A DNA stretch of 64,000 nt from an uncultured Clostridia bacterium (lineage in GTDB: Bacteria; Bacillota; Clostridia; Christensenellales; DTU072), in the NCBI GenBank assembly GCA_934274515.1, contig CAKQTC010000001.1, positions 124,001 to 188,000 on the forward strand, in the 5' to 3' direction. Of the stretch, positions 45,013-56,756 are shown piece by piece. Positions within the stretch are counted from its first letter, which is position 1. Each line of letters opens with the position of its first letter. The position numbers were made by a program, and so were the translations under genes. The notes beneath the pieces are model-generated. The model did no database searches and was not told the DNA's origin. It was given only the letters and a program-made list of their open reading frames with translations.

Positions 45013-47601
45013 TTATTTTTCTTCTTTTTCGTTGCTCTCGGACGTGACGGCCGTTTCTTCGGTTTCTTCGTCCGACCTAGCGTTCGCTTCCTCTTGCGCT
45101 TCTTTAAGCGCGTCTTCGTCCACTTCCACCTCGTCGAAATCCGCTTCGTCGTCGTGCATCGTTATCGCCATAGAAACGACTTTCGCGTCGCCTTTAAGTT
45201 TCATTATCGTGACGCCTTTCGTGCTTCTGCCTATCTTGCTAACTTGCGACGCGCGTATCCTTATCATCGTTCCGTTGTCCGCTATAAGTATTATATCGTC
45301 CTCGTCGCCGACTAGTTTCATATTGACAAGCAAGCCCGTCTTTTCGTTAAAGTTCCCCGCTTTAATGCCTTTGCCCGCTCTCGACTGTACTCTGAATTCG
45401 CTCACGTCCGTACGTTTGCCGAACCCGTTTTCGCTTATCGTAATCACGTTAAGCCCGTCGTCGATAATCGCCATATCCACGAGATAGTCGCCGTCGTCGA
45501 GTTTGATACTGCGCACCCCTTGGCTGCCTCTGCCCGTTCTCCTTACGTCTTTTTCCGAGAACCTTATGCACTTGCCGTTGTGGCTGGCTACAAGTATGTC
45601 TTGCTCTCCGTTCGTCATCTCGACCGCAATAAGTTCGTCGTCGCCCAGCAACGTAATCGCAAGTTTACCGTTTGCTCGAACCGATTCAAACTCGTTGATT
45701 TCGCTCTTACGAATCAGCCCGTCGCGCGTCGCCATAACGATGTATCCGTCGTTGTATTCCTTAATAGGCAAAAACGCCGTGATTCTTTCGCCTTCGGCAA
45801 GCGGAAGAACGTTAACCATCGCTCTGCCTTTTGCCGTTTTCGTCGCTTCGGGTACCCTGTACGCCCTAATTCGGTATGCTCTACCGCGGTTACTGAAAAA
45901 CAGCAGGTCATCGTGCGTGTTGCAGACGAACATCTTTTTGACGAAGTCTTCTTCTTTGGTTTTGTGCGCCGTTACGCCTACTCCGCCGCGGTTTTGCGCT
46001 TTGTACTCGTTTACGGGTATTCTCTTGATATAACCTTGATACGTCATCGAGATAACTATATCTTCTTGGGCGATAAGGTCTTCTATGTCGATTTCGCTAT
46101 CGTCGTAACTCAATTCGCTTCGTCTAGGAACTCCGTACGTATCCCTTACTTGCGCGAGTTCGTCACCGATAATCTTTCTTACTCTTTCGGGTTTGGCAAG
46201 TATGTCGGTAAGGTCCGCTATCGTAAGTTGCAGTTCTTCTTCTTCCGCTTTAAGTTTTTCCACTTGCAGTCCCGTTAAACTCGCAAGACGCATATCGAGT
46301 ATCGCGTTCGCTTGTTTTTCGCTTAATAAAAAGTTATCCATAAGCGCGGAACACGCGACCTGTCTTTCTCTGCTTTCTTTAATAACTTTGATGACTTCGT
46401 CGATGTTCGCGATTGCGATAATCAGCCCTTTTACGATATGCTCTCTTTCGATTGCTTTGTTAAGGTTAAATCTCGTTCTTCTTTCGATAACGTTTACCTG
46501 ATGCGCAAGGTATTCGGAAAGCATCTCTTTAAGGTTAAGCACAACCGGTTTACCCCTTACTAGCGCAAGGAAGTTAATACCCGTGGACACCTGCATATTC
46601 GTCTGTTTGTATAACGTGTTAAGCACTACGTTCGCGCTAAAATCACGTTTAACTTCGATGACGACGCGCATGCCGAAACGGTCGCTTTCTTCCCTTATAT
46701 CGCTTATACCGTCGAGTTTCTTGTCTTTAACTTGGTCGGCTATGTTCTTTATAAGCAACGCTTTATTGACTTGATACGGTAGTTCGGTAACGATAATGCG
46801 TTCTTTGCCGTTATGTTCTTCTATTTCGGCGCGAGCGCGCATAACAACGCCGCCGTGTCCCGTTCTGTACGCCTGCGCTACCGCCGCTCTACCCATAACG
46901 AGCGCGCCCGTCGGATAGTCGGGGGCGGGTATGTACGTCATAAGTTCGTCAACCGTAATTTCCGGATTTTCGAGAAGCGCAATCGTTCCGTTGATTACTT
47001 CCGTCATATTGTGCGGCGGAATACTCGTCGCCATACCGACCGCTATACCTTCGCTGCCGTTTACCAAAAGGTTCGGAAAATGCGCCGGAAGAACGACCGG
47101 TTGCATAAGCGTGTCGTCGAAGTTCGGATAAAAATCAACGGTTTCTTTATCTATGTCCCTGAGCATTTCGCTCGCTATCCTGCTAAGACGCGCTTCGGTA
47201 TATCTCTGCGCCGCCGCAGGGTCGCCGTCTACCGTACCGAAGTTTCCTTGTCCTTCGACAAGCGGTACGTTTATGCTGAACCATTGCGCAAGCCTTACGA
47301 GTGCGTCGTAAACCGACGAGTCGCCGTGCGGATGGTATTTACCGAGAACTTCACCGACGATACGCGCGCATTTCTTGGTCGGCTTGTCGTACGTATTCCC
47401 CATATCGTACATTGCATACAAAATTCTTCTGTGAACGGGTTTTAGCCCGTCTCTTACGTCGGGGATTGCACGGCTTACGTTGACCGCCATGGCGTAACTG
47501 ATGAAGCATTTGCTCATCTGATCGCGTACGTTTACGGGAATTATTCGTGTTTTGGAAAGTATCTCCTTGATGTTTTCCAGTTCGTTATCTTTCTTTGCCA
47601 T
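45013..47601 (-). CDS. gyrA: DNA gyrase subunit A
   Basis: 862 residues. DNA breakage-reunion subunit of gyrase. The quinolone region is [17 protein letters not shown] with Ser95 and Asp99 in the sensitive-type state; the active-site Tyr134 lies in [12 protein letters not shown]. The C-terminal wrapping domain has the GyrA box QNRGGVG, which separates it from ParC. The tail is very acidic. The ATG at 47601 ([10 protein letters not shown]) is chosen for GGGAGG 5 nt upstream; a start seven codons earlier lacks a site. gyrB ends 10 nt upstream. Confidence 0.98.
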   Translation of the reverse strand: MAKKDNELENIKEILSKTRIIPVNVRDQMSKCFISYAMAVNVSRAIPDVRDGLKPVHRRILYAMYDMGNTYDKPTKKCARIVGEVLGKYHPHGDSSVYDALVRLAQWFSINVPLVEGQGNFGTVDGDPAAAQRYTEARLSRIASEMLRDIDKETVDFYPNFDDTLMQPVVLPAHFPNLLVNGSEGIAVGMATSIPPHNMTEVINGTIALLENPEITVDELMTYIPAPDYPTGALVMGRAAVAQAYRTGHGGVVMRARAEIEEHNGKERIIVTELPYQVNKALLIKNIADQVKDKKLDGISDIREESDRFGMRVVIEVKRDFSANVVLNTLYKQTNMQVSTGINFLALVRGKPVVLNLKEMLSEYLAHQVNVIERRTRFNLNKAIEREHIVKGLIIAIANIDEVIKVIKESRERQVACSALMDNFLLSEKQANAILDMRLASLTGLQVEKLKAEEEELQLTIADLTDILAKPERVRKIIGDELAQVRDTYGVPRRSELSYDDSEIDIEDLIAQEDIVISMTYQGYIKRIPVNEYKAQNRGGVGVTAHKTKEEDFVKKMFVCNTHDDLLFFSNRGRAYRIRAYRVPEATKTAKGRAMVNVLPLAEGERITAFLPIKEYNDGYIVMATRDGLIRKSEINEFESVRANGKLAITLLGDDELIAVEMTNGEQDILVASHNGKCIRFSEKDVRRTGRGSQGVRSIKLDDGDYLVDMAIIDDGLNVITISENGFGKRTDVSEFRVQSRAGKGIKAGNFNEKTGLLVNMKLVGDEDDIILIADNGTMIRIRASQVSKIGRSTKGVTIMKLKGDAKVVSMAITMHDDEADFDEVEVDEDALKEAQEEANARSDEETEETAVTSESNEKEEK

Positions 47602-47611
47602 TTTGTCCTCC

Positions 47612-49519
<1,908 letters not shown>

Positions 49520-49557
49520 TTACTCGCTCCTTATATTAATATAAATATATATTATAT

Positions 49558-49586
49558 ACTATATCATTAATTAAATAAAATGTCAA
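49558..49586 (-). promoter_or_regulatory. Promoter of gyrBA
   Basis: Minus strand TTGACA (49581-49586), 17-nt spacer, TATAGT (49558-49563), in AT-rich DNA. Confidence 0.75.
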
Positions 49587-49599
49587 TGATAAAATAAAT

Positions 49600-49620
49600 A
49601 ACGCGCGCAACGCGCGCGCG
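49600..49620 (-). terminator. GC-alternating hairpin downstream of dtd
   Basis: CGCGCGC arms (49602-49608 and 49611-49617) followed on the minus strand by TTATTTATTTT. Probably the terminator of dtd, just upstream of the gyrB promoter. Confidence 0.5.
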
Positions 49621-49687
49621 AGCCGAGTTATGACCAACTCGCTAAATCGACGAATTCGGTTAAAAATTGAAAACTAAAAATCGTGTC

Positions 49688-50122
49688 TTATTTATCGAAT
49701 ACGACGGTAATCGGTCCGTCGCTGTAAATTGAAAGTTCCATGTGTTCGCCGTACATACCGGTACCGACAGGGACGAACTCGCTCATTCTCCGAACGAACT
49801 CGTCGTAAATAGGTTTTGCGTCAAGACGTTTCATCGCCTTAGAAAAATCGGGACGCGTGCCGTGCGAACAATCGGCGTAAAGCGTAAAATTGCTTACGAT
49901 TAAAACTTCGCCTTTTTCGTCAACAACCGAACGATTGAGTTTGCCGTTCTCATCGGGGAAAATACGCATTTTGGAAAGTCTTTCCGCCATAAACCGCGCC
50001 TTTTCGGGCGTGTCGCCATCGGTAAAACCGCAAAGCACGAGCAATCCGTGGTTCGCACTCCCTACAACCTCTCCGTCAACGTAAACCTTTCCTTCTCTTA
50101 TCCTTTGGACAACGCAACGCAT
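49688..50122 (-). CDS. dtd: D-aminoacyl-tRNA deacylase
   Basis: 144 residues, standard DTD length. It removes D-amino acids and glycine wrongly attached to tRNA. The start MRCVVQRIREGKVYVDGEVV, the first motif SNFTLYAD (usually SQFTLYAD) with GTRPDF, and SDGPITVVFDK near the end are characteristic. Second-motif residues (usually NGPVT) are conserved as DGPIT. It lies between a repeat region and gyrB. Confidence 0.93.
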   Translation of the reverse strand: MRCVVQRIREGKVYVDGEVVGSANHGLLVLCGFTDGDTPEKARFMAERLSKMRIFPDENGKLNRSVVDEKGEVLIVSNFTLYADCSHGTRPDFSKAMKRLDAKPIYDEFVRRMSEFVPVGTGMYGEHMELSIYSDGPITVVFDK

Positions 50123-50218
50123 AAACTCTCCTTCTATCTATCGCAACGCCGCTCTGCATTGCATCTCTTTATCGCCGATAAGCGTATTATTAAAATCCAC
50201 TTATATCTCTTGTTTTAT

Positions 50219-50462
50219 CAAAATTACGGGCGTGTACCGAAATTTTTGCCCTTGTAGGGGGACGACGGGGAAATCTCCCTCGCCAAACTATATGATAAGC
50301 AAAATGCGTCGTTTTGCTTCCTTGGTAGTCCGACTTACACGGGTTAAACGTTTATACGCACAAAGCAACCGCGACTGCGTTAAACGTCCGTGTAACGTTT
50401 GGTCGGATTTCACATAACGTTTGGTCGGTTCCCCTCATACAGTTTATATCACTCGTTCTCTC
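50219..50462. repeat. 244-bp interspersed repeat, copy 1
   Basis: Begins TCAAAATTACGGGCGTGTAC, followed by a segment that can pair (GGGC/GCCC) and a block GCCAAACTATATGATAAGCA. About 130 bp are nearly identical in copy 2; the following tail has variable sequence and repeats of TAACGTTTGGTCGG. There is no credible protein gene in the gap 50123-50668. Confidence 0.8.
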
Positions 50463-50668
50463 AAAAATTACGGGCGTGTACCGAAATTTTTGCCCTTATA
50501 GGGGGACGGCGGGGGAATCTCCCTCGCCAAACTATATGATAAGCAAAATGCGTCATTTTGCTTCCTTGGTAGTCCGACTTATGCGGATTAAAAATTTATC
50601 CGCGCGTCGAGTTCTCTCGACCGCGAGTAAATTTCCGCATAACGTTTGGTCGGCTCTTCGCATAACGT
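50463..50668. repeat. 244-bp interspersed repeat, copy 2
   Basis: Second copy, offset 244 bp, with a handful of changes in the first 130 bp and a more diverged tail that again contains TAACGTTTGGTCGG elements. It ends at the mnmE stop. Confidence 0.8.
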
Positions 50669-52000
50669 TTACTTCCCCACGCAAAAACGCGAGAATACCT
50701 CGTCTATTATGCTGTCCGATACGCTATTCCCCGTTATTTTCCCTAATGCGTCCAACGCGCCTCTTACGCTTTCAAGCGTACATTCCGTCGGCAAGACGTC
50801 GTACCCGGACAAAGCGTCTTTTATAAGCCTGTCCGCCTCTTCCAGCGCGAAAATATGCCGTTCGTTGCTGATTACGCCTTCCTTGTATATTCCTTCTCTG
50901 TCCGCTTGTTTTAAGACGTACGAGATAAGTTCTTCAAGTCCTTCGCCTGTCTTTGCAGAAATCGCAAGCGCGTGTTCTCGCGGATATTTTATTTTGTCGG
51001 TTTTGTTCTGCACGGTAATATACTTTTTGTCTTCGAGTTTTTCCCGTATCTTTCTTTCGTCGTCACTTACGGGCACGGTTCCGTCCGTAACGAAAATAAC
51101 GACGTCCGCCGCGTCTATCGCCCTTACCGAGCGCTCTATTCCTATTTTTTCGACCTTGCCCGCTCCGGCGTTTCTTATCCCTGCCGTATCCAGAAAGTTA
51201 ATCTTTATCCCGTCTATCTCGACGCTTTCTTTCACCACGTCGCGAGTAGTCCCTTCTTCATCGCTGACTATCGCTCTGTCTTGACCGATAAGCGCATTAA
51301 GCAATGAACTCTTTCCTGCGTTAGGGGTTCCCACAATGGCGATATCGATACCCTCATTAAGCACTTTACGTCTAGAAGAGTTTGCGAGCAACTTATCGCA
51401 GTTACGCTTGGTTTTTTCAAGTAATTCTTTTGCCGGGGCGCGCGTTTCTTCTTCGAGTTCTTCGGGATAATCGAGTTTTGCTTCGAGCATAGCGGCGGTT
51501 TCCGTGAGCATTTTTTCGCTTTCCGTGATACCTTGCGTCAATTCTCCGCTCATTAGCCTATACGCGTTTTTTACCTGACTTTCGGTCGTAGCGTTTATCA
51601 TATCGATTACGCCTTCCGCCTCGGACAAAGACAGTTTTCCGTTAAGGAACGCGCGTTTGGTAAACTCGCCCGGTTCTGCAGGTCTTGCGCCCATAGAGCG
51701 CACCAAATGGACTATCGCGCCCGTTACGCCCCTGCCGCCGTGACAGTGTATTTCTATTACGTCTTCGCCCGTATAAGAAAACGGCGATTTGTAATACACA
51801 CAAAACGCCTTTTCGGAAAAATTTTTCCCTTCTATTCTGCCGAGATACATATAATTCGGAGTCATTTGTCCGTCGGATATTTTTCGGCAGAAAAATATTT
51901 TTCGCGCTATCGCCGCGGCGTCTTCTCCGCTTATACGGATAATGTTTATACCCGCGCTCGACGTCATTGCCGTAGCGACAGCCACAATCGTATCTTTCAT
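50669..52000 (-). CDS. mnmE: tRNA modification GTPase MnmE
   Basis: 443 residues. With MnmG it makes the cmnm5/nm5 group at U34 of certain tRNAs. The N-terminal folate-binding domain starts DTIVAVATAMTSSAGINIIR; the G domain shows GTPNAGKSSLLNAL, DEEGTTRD and DTAGIR; the last residues are FCVGK with the catalytic cysteine of the CxGK end. It is the last gene of the rpmH cluster, 16 nt after jag. mnmG and rsmG, its usual followers, are absent; repeats and dtd follow instead. Confidence 0.96.
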   Translation of the reverse strand: MKDTIVAVATAMTSSAGINIIRISGEDAAAIARKIFFCRKISDGQMTPNYMYLGRIEGKNFSEKAFCVYYKSPFSYTGEDVIEIHCHGGRGVTGAIVHLVRSMGARPAEPGEFTKRAFLNGKLSLSEAEGVIDMINATTESQVKNAYRLMSGELTQGITESEKMLTETAAMLEAKLDYPEELEEETRAPAKELLEKTKRNCDKLLANSSRRKVLNEGIDIAIVGTPNAGKSSLLNALIGQDRAIVSDEEGTTRDVVKESVEIDGIKINFLDTAGIRNAGAGKVEKIGIERSVRAIDAADVVIFVTDGTVPVSDDERKIREKLEDKKYITVQNKTDKIKYPREHALAISAKTGEGLEELISYVLKQADREGIYKEGVISNERHIFALEEADRLIKDALSGYDVLPTECTLESVRGALDALGKITGNSVSDSIIDEVFSRFCVGK

Positions 52001-52016
52001 AGGACTTTCCCTATCG

Positions 52017-52850
52017 TTAAAATCTTCTCTTGTTATAACCGAAACTCTTGGTCTTCTGCGGTCCTTTTTTGCGGAAGTCCGAACTGTTGCCGTAACTCAT
52101 CATCGCGCTTTTCGGCACGATTACGATATGTCTTGCTTTTCCTTCCCCGTCGCTTCTCGTGCTCGCTTCGTCGCTGTTCGTCAATGCGGCGTGAATTATT
52201 CTTCTCTCATAACTGTTCATCGGTTCGAGAGAGATTTCTCTATGCTGATTATACGCTTGTCTTGCAAGTTTTTTCGCAAGTGCGGTAAGCGTCTTCTTGC
52301 GTCTTTCTCTGTAAAAATCCGCGTCAAGCACTATTCTCGTGCGTTCTCCCGTTTCGTCTTTGTTAAGAAAATGACTTACGAGCGTTTGCATCGCTTCCAG
52401 CGTTTCGCCCTTGTATCCGATAAAATTCTTCGCGTCGTCGCCGCCGATATATAAGCATACTTCGTCTTCTCTTACCTTGCCCTCGATCGTGACGTTTGCG
52501 CCCGTAAGACGCGCTATCTCCGCGATAAACTCCTTCCCCTTTTCGCGAAGTTCTTTGTTTTTGCGGAATCTTTCTTCGCGTTCTTCTTCGGTAAGAACGG
52601 GTTTTTCTTCCGTTTTTATTTCTTCTCTTTCATCGGTTTCTTCCGTTTCTTCTGCGGTATCCGCCGTTTCCGTCGACACAACCTGTTCTTCAACGATTTT
52701 CGGGCTTATTCTAACGACGGCTCTTGAAAAAATTCCGCCGTTAGAAACGACTTCTATATCGACTTCCTCTTCGGTCAGTCCGAGTTCGGCAAGCCCGTTT
52801 CTTATGGCGTTATCTGCCGTAGACGCCTTAAATTCATAATATTTTTCCAT
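52017..52850 (-). CDS. jag: Jag/KhpB RNA-binding protein (SpoIIIJ-associated)
   Basis: 277 residues. Jag-N domain at about 1-52, an acidic linker at 55-110, then a KH-like domain with NFIGYKGETLEAMQTLVSHF and an R3H domain with NSYERRIIHAAL. It binds RNA and affects cell elongation and division in Firmicutes. The C-terminal extension after R3H is basic with SYGNSSDFRKKG. It sits between yidC and mnmE, as usual; yidC ends 11 nt upstream. Confidence 0.94.
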   Translation of the reverse strand: MEKYYEFKASTADNAIRNGLAELGLTEEEVDIEVVSNGGIFSRAVVRISPKIVEEQVVSTETADTAEETEETDEREEIKTEEKPVLTEEEREERFRKNKELREKGKEFIAEIARLTGANVTIEGKVREDEVCLYIGGDDAKNFIGYKGETLEAMQTLVSHFLNKDETGERTRIVLDADFYRERRKKTLTALAKKLARQAYNQHREISLEPMNSYERRIIHAALTNSDEASTRSDGEGKARHIVIVPKSAMMSYGNSSDFRKKGPQKTKSFGYNKRRF

Positions 52851-52861
52851 CTTTCCTCCGA

Positions 52862-53893
52862 TTATTTTTTGAACGTAGTAGACAGAATGCGGTCCTTTTC
52901 CGCCGCGTCCTTTTTCTTCGTTATTAAATTATATACCAAGTTAATTACAGTGGTAAATACCATATTAATAGCCATATACAACGTAAACGCCGCCGAGTAG
53001 AACAACGCGAACCCGAACATCATTATCGGCATAATAAATTGCATTATCTTCGCCTGCGATTTCTGCGCCTTTATTTGTTCTTCGGTCTGCCCGGGCATAG
53101 CGGGTTGCTGCGTCTGTTGCTTGTTGAGGAACATCGACGCCACGTTAAGCAATAATACTATAATAGGTAATATGAGATAACCGTTCCAGCCGCCGTTGTA
53201 CTTATCCATAAGCGGTTTCATTACTCTCTCGTATTCCGCGGTATTGAGATTAGGTATGTTCTTCGCCGCCGTTCCTTTATCGGGTATCGCTTTTGCCCAG
53301 CCGTCCGCCGAGAAAATGTTTTTAACCCAGAAAAACGATTCTTTGTAGTTGGCGTCGTATTCCGCGACAACCGCGTCTTCCGCTTTTTTCGTCCTTTCCG
53401 CGTCGCTTAACGCCGCGTTCTCTTCGGCATAAAAAACTTCTTTATAAACTTTATCGAGAGCCTCGAAAGTTATTTTCGTGTGTTTGGAAACAGCCGCGTT
53501 GTATCCGCCGAAAATAATGAAGAACACGACCATCGTGACTATCATCGGCAAGCAGGAACCAAACATCGAATACTTGTTTTTTTTGTAAACTTCGCGCTGT
53601 TTCTGCATCAAAAGTTGCTGATTAGAACCGCATTGCTTTTGCACCTTTTCAAGTTCCGGGCGCATTTGCTCCATTTTTTTCGCGTTTTTGCGCATGGAAA
53701 CTTTCTGCCATATATCGAGCGGACTCGTCGCCACTTTCAAAAACAGTGTAAACATAATAACGGTTACGCTAAAAGCACCGATAACCGACCAGTCGTCCGA
53801 CCAGGTAACCACCCATCCGTAAAGATACTTGTAGATAAGGTCGCCAATCGCGTTATTCAGGGCTTTGCAAGATAACAAACTTATAAAGTCCAT
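52862..53893 (-). CDS. yidC: YidC/SpoIIIJ membrane protein insertase
   Basis: 343 residues. It inserts proteins into the cytoplasmic membrane, alone or with SecYEG. Hydrophobic segments are near 35-60, 115-135, 235-255 and 285-325. The conserved cytoplasmic loop after helix 1 includes SPLDIWQKVSMRKNAKKMEQ. There is no lipobox typical of many Gram-positive YidC1 forms, and the loop from about 135 to 225 is long and outside. The start overlaps the end of yidD by 13 bp. Confidence 0.93.
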   Translation of the reverse strand: MDFISLLSCKALNNAIGDLIYKYLYGWVVTWSDDWSVIGAFSVTVIMFTLFLKVATSPLDIWQKVSMRKNAKKMEQMRPELEKVQKQCGSNQQLLMQKQREVYKKNKYSMFGSCLPMIVTMVVFFIIFGGYNAAVSKHTKITFEALDKVYKEVFYAEENAALSDAERTKKAEDAVVAEYDANYKESFFWVKNIFSADGWAKAIPDKGTAAKNIPNLNTAEYERVMKPLMDKYNGGWNGYLILPIIVLLLNVASMFLNKQQTQQPAMPGQTEEQIKAQKSQAKIMQFIMPIMMFGFALFYSAAFTLYMAINMVFTTVINLVYNLITKKKDAAEKDRILSTTFKK

Positions 53894-54123
53894 TTTGCAC
53901 TTCCTTTTAGATTAAGTTTTACAGGGTCGTAACCCCCTTTCGCAAAAGGGTTACAACGAAGCAATCGGCATATACCTCTCGCCATTCCGCCTAACAATCC
54001 GTATTGTCCGATAGCGTCGTACATATACATCGAACACGTAGGAACGTAGATACATCTTTTCCCGTAAACCGGGGAAACAAACTTTTTATAAAAAAGCAAC
54101 GGAGCGGAAAAAATCTTTCTCAT
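53881..54123 (-). CDS. yidD: Membrane protein insertion efficiency factor YidD
   Basis: 80 residues. The family core is CIYVPTCSMYMYDAIGQYG, then RLLRCNPFAKGGYDPV. YidD aids YidC-dependent insertion. Its start overlaps the rnpA stop by 4 bp (ATGA), and its end overlaps yidC by 13 bp. Confidence 0.94.
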   Translation of the reverse strand: MRKIFSAPLLFYKKFVSPVYGKRCIYVPTCSMYMYDAIGQYGLLGGMARGICRLLRCNPFAKGGYDPVKLNLKGSAKWTL

Positions 54124-54461
54124 TCCGACACTTCCTTGAACACACCGTGCTTTCTCAGCGTGTAAATCAAATCTTTGTTGATGATTTCGCTCGTGGCGTC
54201 CGCACAGGCAGGCCTAGCCACGATTACGAAGTTAAACTCGTTTGAAACGAACGGTATAAGCAGACGAAAACGCTCGCTTATTCTGCGTTTCACCCTGCTT
54301 CTCACCACGCTGTTACCGACCTTTTTGCCTACGGAAACGCCTACCTTCAAATTATGCGCAGGCACTTTGTAAACTACGATACGCGGAGTCGCTACGCCGT
54401 CGCCTTTGCGATACGCGTACGCAAAACTTCCTCGTTGCGTCAGGCGGTAAACTTTCTGCAT
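54120..54461 (-). CDS. rnpA: Ribonuclease P protein component
   Basis: 113 residues. Basic protein that assists the RNase P RNA in 5' processing of tRNA. The N-terminal RLTQRGSFAYAYRKG and the RNR-like helix GNSVVRSRVKRRISERFRLL are characteristic. It is 13 nt downstream of rpmH and overlaps yidD. Confidence 0.94.
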   Translation of the reverse strand: MQKVYRLTQRGSFAYAYRKGDGVATPRIVVYKVPAHNLKVGVSVGKKVGNSVVRSRVKRRISERFRLLIPFVSNEFNFVIVARPACADATSEIINKDLIYTLRKHGVFKEVSE

Positions 54462-54474
54462 CGGCGGTTATTCC

Positions 54475-54609
54475 TTACGCAGTGAGTTCCTTTCTGCCCT
54501 TTGCGCGTCTTCTTTTTACTACTCTTCTTCCGTTGGGGGTAGACATTCTCTGTCTAAAACCGTGTACTTTGCTTCTTTGTCTTTTTTTAGGTTGATAAGT
54601 TCTTTTCAT
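54475..54609 (-). CDS. rpmH: 50S ribosomal protein bL34
   Basis: 44 residues, read by eye from the minus strand: [18 protein letters not shown] at the start, then [19 protein letters not shown] and a stop after LTA. This is bL34 in full. GAGG precedes the ATG at 54609, and a full consensus promoter is at 54695-54723. It is the first gene of the rpmH-rnpA-yidD-yidC-jag-mnmE cluster. The usual divergent dnaA is not adjacent; ybaK is the neighbour. Confidence 0.97.
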   Translation of the reverse strand: MKRTYQPKKRQRSKVHGFRQRMSTPNGRRVVKRRRAKGRKELTA

Positions 54610-54694
54610 CTTTTCTATCCTCGCTTTAATTTATTTCGATTTTTCTCTCGTTTCGACTAGAAAAAATAACCCTCGCCGATTCGAGTGCGAAAGT

Positions 54695-54723
54695 ATTATA
54701 TATTATATAATATCGTTTGTCAA
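54695..54723 (-). promoter_or_regulatory. Consensus promoter of the rpmH cluster
   Basis: Minus strand TTGACA (54718-54723), 17-nt AT-rich spacer, TATAAT (54695-54700). Leader of about 80 nt. Confidence 0.8.
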
Positions 54724-54831
54724 ATTTTTTTTAATAACTATCGCGACGCGCACGCCACATTTGTTTCCTCCGCCGTTTACGCCGCCGCAAAAGAGTTTTC
54801 CGAATAAATTCTTCAAAAAAAAAACGTTTCG

Positions 54832-55293
54832 TCAAATTATCTCGGCAATCGTCGCTCCGCTCGCTCTCAAAAAATCGTCGGTGCTCATCTCCGCTTGCAT
54901 TCCTTTCCTCCCCGCGCTTACCGTAACCGTATCGAACAACGTCGCCGTGTCGCTGACTATCGTAGTAAACTTTTTCTTCATTCCTATCGGCGAACAACCG
55001 CCGTGAACGTACCCGGTCAACGGGAAAAGTTCTTTTTGCTTTATCATTTCGACGCGTTTCACTTGCGCCGCTTTCGCCGCCTTTTTTAAGTCCAAAGAAA
55101 AACATACGGGGACGACGAATACGTAATGATTGCCGTCGTTTCCTACCGTAACGAGCGTCTTCATCGTCCTGTCCGGGTCGCTCCCCGTCGCTTTCGCAAC
55201 GCTTTCCCCGTCCGTTATTTCGGGGTCGTATTCTCGTACGACGTATTTTATACCCTCGGCGTCGAGTATTCTAAGCGCGTTCGTTTTGTCCAT
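54832..55293 (-). CDS. ybaK: Cys-tRNA(Pro)/aminoacyl-tRNA deacylase, YbaK/EbsC family
   Basis: 153 residues. Free-standing INS-type editing domain that hydrolyses misacylated tRNA (Cys-tRNA-Pro in YbaK). TMKTLVTVGNDGNHYVFVVP, the KRVEMIKQKELFPLTGYVHGG segment and GMKKKFTTIVSD are family features; the core GCSPIG is present. It is 9 nt downstream of the 114-residue gene on the same strand. Confidence 0.9.
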   Translation of the reverse strand: MDKTNALRILDAEGIKYVVREYDPEITDGESVAKATGSDPDRTMKTLVTVGNDGNHYVFVVPVCFSLDLKKAAKAAQVKRVEMIKQKELFPLTGYVHGGCSPIGMKKKFTTIVSDTATLFDTVTVSAGRKGMQAEMSTDDFLRASGATIAEII

Positions 55294-55302
55294 ATCCCGT
55301 TC

Positions 55303-55647
55303 TCACAATTTCTTAATCAAATGCGTTATCGTCCCGTTCTCGAACTGCTCCAAAACCGTTCCCGACGCGTACTTCTCGCTATCAACGATACTCTTAATCA
55401 GCGCAAACACGACGTCGCGCTCCGCTTCGCCGCGCTCCGCGCCTTTCTTGCTCGCCGCGGCGATTTCTTCGTCGCTTAAACAAACGTTTTGCACCCTGCG
55501 CATAAACTCCTTTACGCAAGGCGTATACTTTACCTCACTCCTGCCGTCGATATCTTCCCTGACCCCGTACCTGTCGTGCATAAGCACGGGCAAAAGCGCC
55601 TTGATTTTATCGTATTCCCTTCCTTCGTCTATCCTTTCTTTCGCCAT
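55303..55647 (-). CDS. Hypothetical protein, 114 residues
   Basis: The start MAKERIDEGREYDKIKALLP (ATG 55647) is preferred because AAAGGAG lies 10 nt upstream; the open frame runs a further 22 codons across a TATAAT box (55673-55678) that is probably its own promoter. It is soluble and charged, with a single CxxxF and a few cysteines. No family was recognised. It lies just upstream of ybaK and is probably cotranscribed. Confidence 0.55.
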   Translation of the reverse strand: MAKERIDEGREYDKIKALLPVLMHDRYGVREDIDGRSEVKYTPCVKEFMRRVQNVCLSDEEIAAASKKGAERGEAERDVVFALIKSIVDSEKYASGTVLEQFENGTITHLIKKL

Positions 55648-55989
55648 ATCATCGCTACTCCTTTCCTCGTCCATTATACACCGTTTCGGCAACTCTGCGC
55701 AACGATTATTCATTTTTCGCTTTGATTTCGTAAAACTCGTTTTTTTCGTACGCCGCTTGTTTGCGTCGGGGACGGGCGGGCGGGATTTTATCGGACAAAA
55801 ATCATTAATATAACAGTATATGCGTTCGTTCGGGTATCCTTATTTTCTAAAAAGGTTTCCCTTTATCGGCAATTTCTTTTTACTGGAAAGTTTTTTCGCT
55901 TTTTTAGAAAAAAATCGGTTGCGGTGTTTACATTCCCGAACAAATGTTGTATCATATTTATTAAAGTATTCTTAATTAAGAGGTGTTTG
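55648..55989. other. Divergent intergenic region
   Basis: 342 bp without a gene. It contains the TATAAT of the 114-residue gene (minus strand), a G-rich stretch near 55780 and the promoter of the DUF5058 unit (55927-55955). Nothing else was recognised. Confidence 0.5.
55927..55955 (+). promoter_or_regulatory. Promoter of the DUF5058 unit
   Basis: TTTACA (55927-55932), 17-nt spacer, TATCAT (55950-55955). Confidence 0.6.
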
Positions 55990-56742
55990 ATGAACGTTCC
56001 TAAAAGTTATCCGATTATTTACGTTCTCGGCGGATTAATTTGCGTCGCCATCATCACGATGAGCGTTTTTTACATAATTAAAAACGTCAAACGTGCGAAA
56101 AAAATCGGTATGGACATGTCTAAAATTAAAAAAACAATCGTTTCGAGCGCGGTGTTCTCCATAGTTCCGAGTATTCCTATTGTAATCGGCATAGGTATTA
56201 TGATGTCGGGACTCGGCGTAGCCATTCCGTGGATACGACTTACCGTTATCGGCGCGCTTCAATACGAACTCGTCGCTTACGACCAAGCAAACAAAGCCCT
56301 TGCCGGCACCGGTGCAACCACCGAAACCATCATCGCGACGGCAGTTACCGTTATGACGCTTTCCATTATGAGCGGTCCGTTGTTCAACGCCATCGTTTAT
56401 AAAAAGTATCAAAACAAACTCGCGGATTTACAAAAGAAAAACGCTCGTCTTATGAATACCGTCACCGGCGCGCTTTTGGGCGGTCTTTTGGCGGGTATGC
56501 TTTCGGCAATTCTCGTAGGCGGTTGTTTCAGTATCGGACACCCTGTCGAGGAACCTTCCACGAAAATCACAACTTACGGCGAAATAACTCTTATCACCCT
56601 TGCGGCAAGCCTTGTCATCATGGGTATCTGCGGCGTAATAATCAAACTAGGTAAGCAAAAATGGTTGGAAAACTACGCTCTTCCTATTACCATTCTCGGC
56701 GCGCTCGGCATTGCTTTCGCTTTCACGAAAGTATTTTGTTAA
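55990..56742 (+). CDS. DUF5058 family membrane protein
   Basis: 250 residues with about five to six hydrophobic segments. The start YPIIYVLGGLICVAIITMSV, VFSIVPSIPIVIGIGIMM and the later SGPLFNAIVYKKYQNK fit the DUF5058 family. Such proteins often stand with a second membrane protein and sometimes near peptidases, so a role in uptake or efflux of amino-acid-like compounds has been suggested; there is no proof. AAGAGG precedes the ATG. The partner gene begins 14 nt downstream. Confidence 0.75.
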   Translation: MNVPKSYPIIYVLGGLICVAIITMSVFYIIKNVKRAKKIGMDMSKIKKTIVSSAVFSIVPSIPIVIGIGIMMSGLGVAIPWIRLTVIGALQYELVAYDQANKALAGTGATTETIIATAVTVMTLSIMSGPLFNAIVYKKYQNKLADLQKKNARLMNTVTGALLGGLLAGMLSAILVGGCFSIGHPVEEPSTKITTYGEITLITLAASLVIMGICGVIIKLGKQKWLENYALPITILGALGIAFAFTKVFC

Positions 56743-56756
56743 AAGGAGATACGATA

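Noticed and set aside
49600..49620. CG-alternating stretch as a possible origin element
   Set aside because: No DnaA boxes or dnaA nearby; a hairpin with a T-rich tail after dtd explains it more simply as a terminator.
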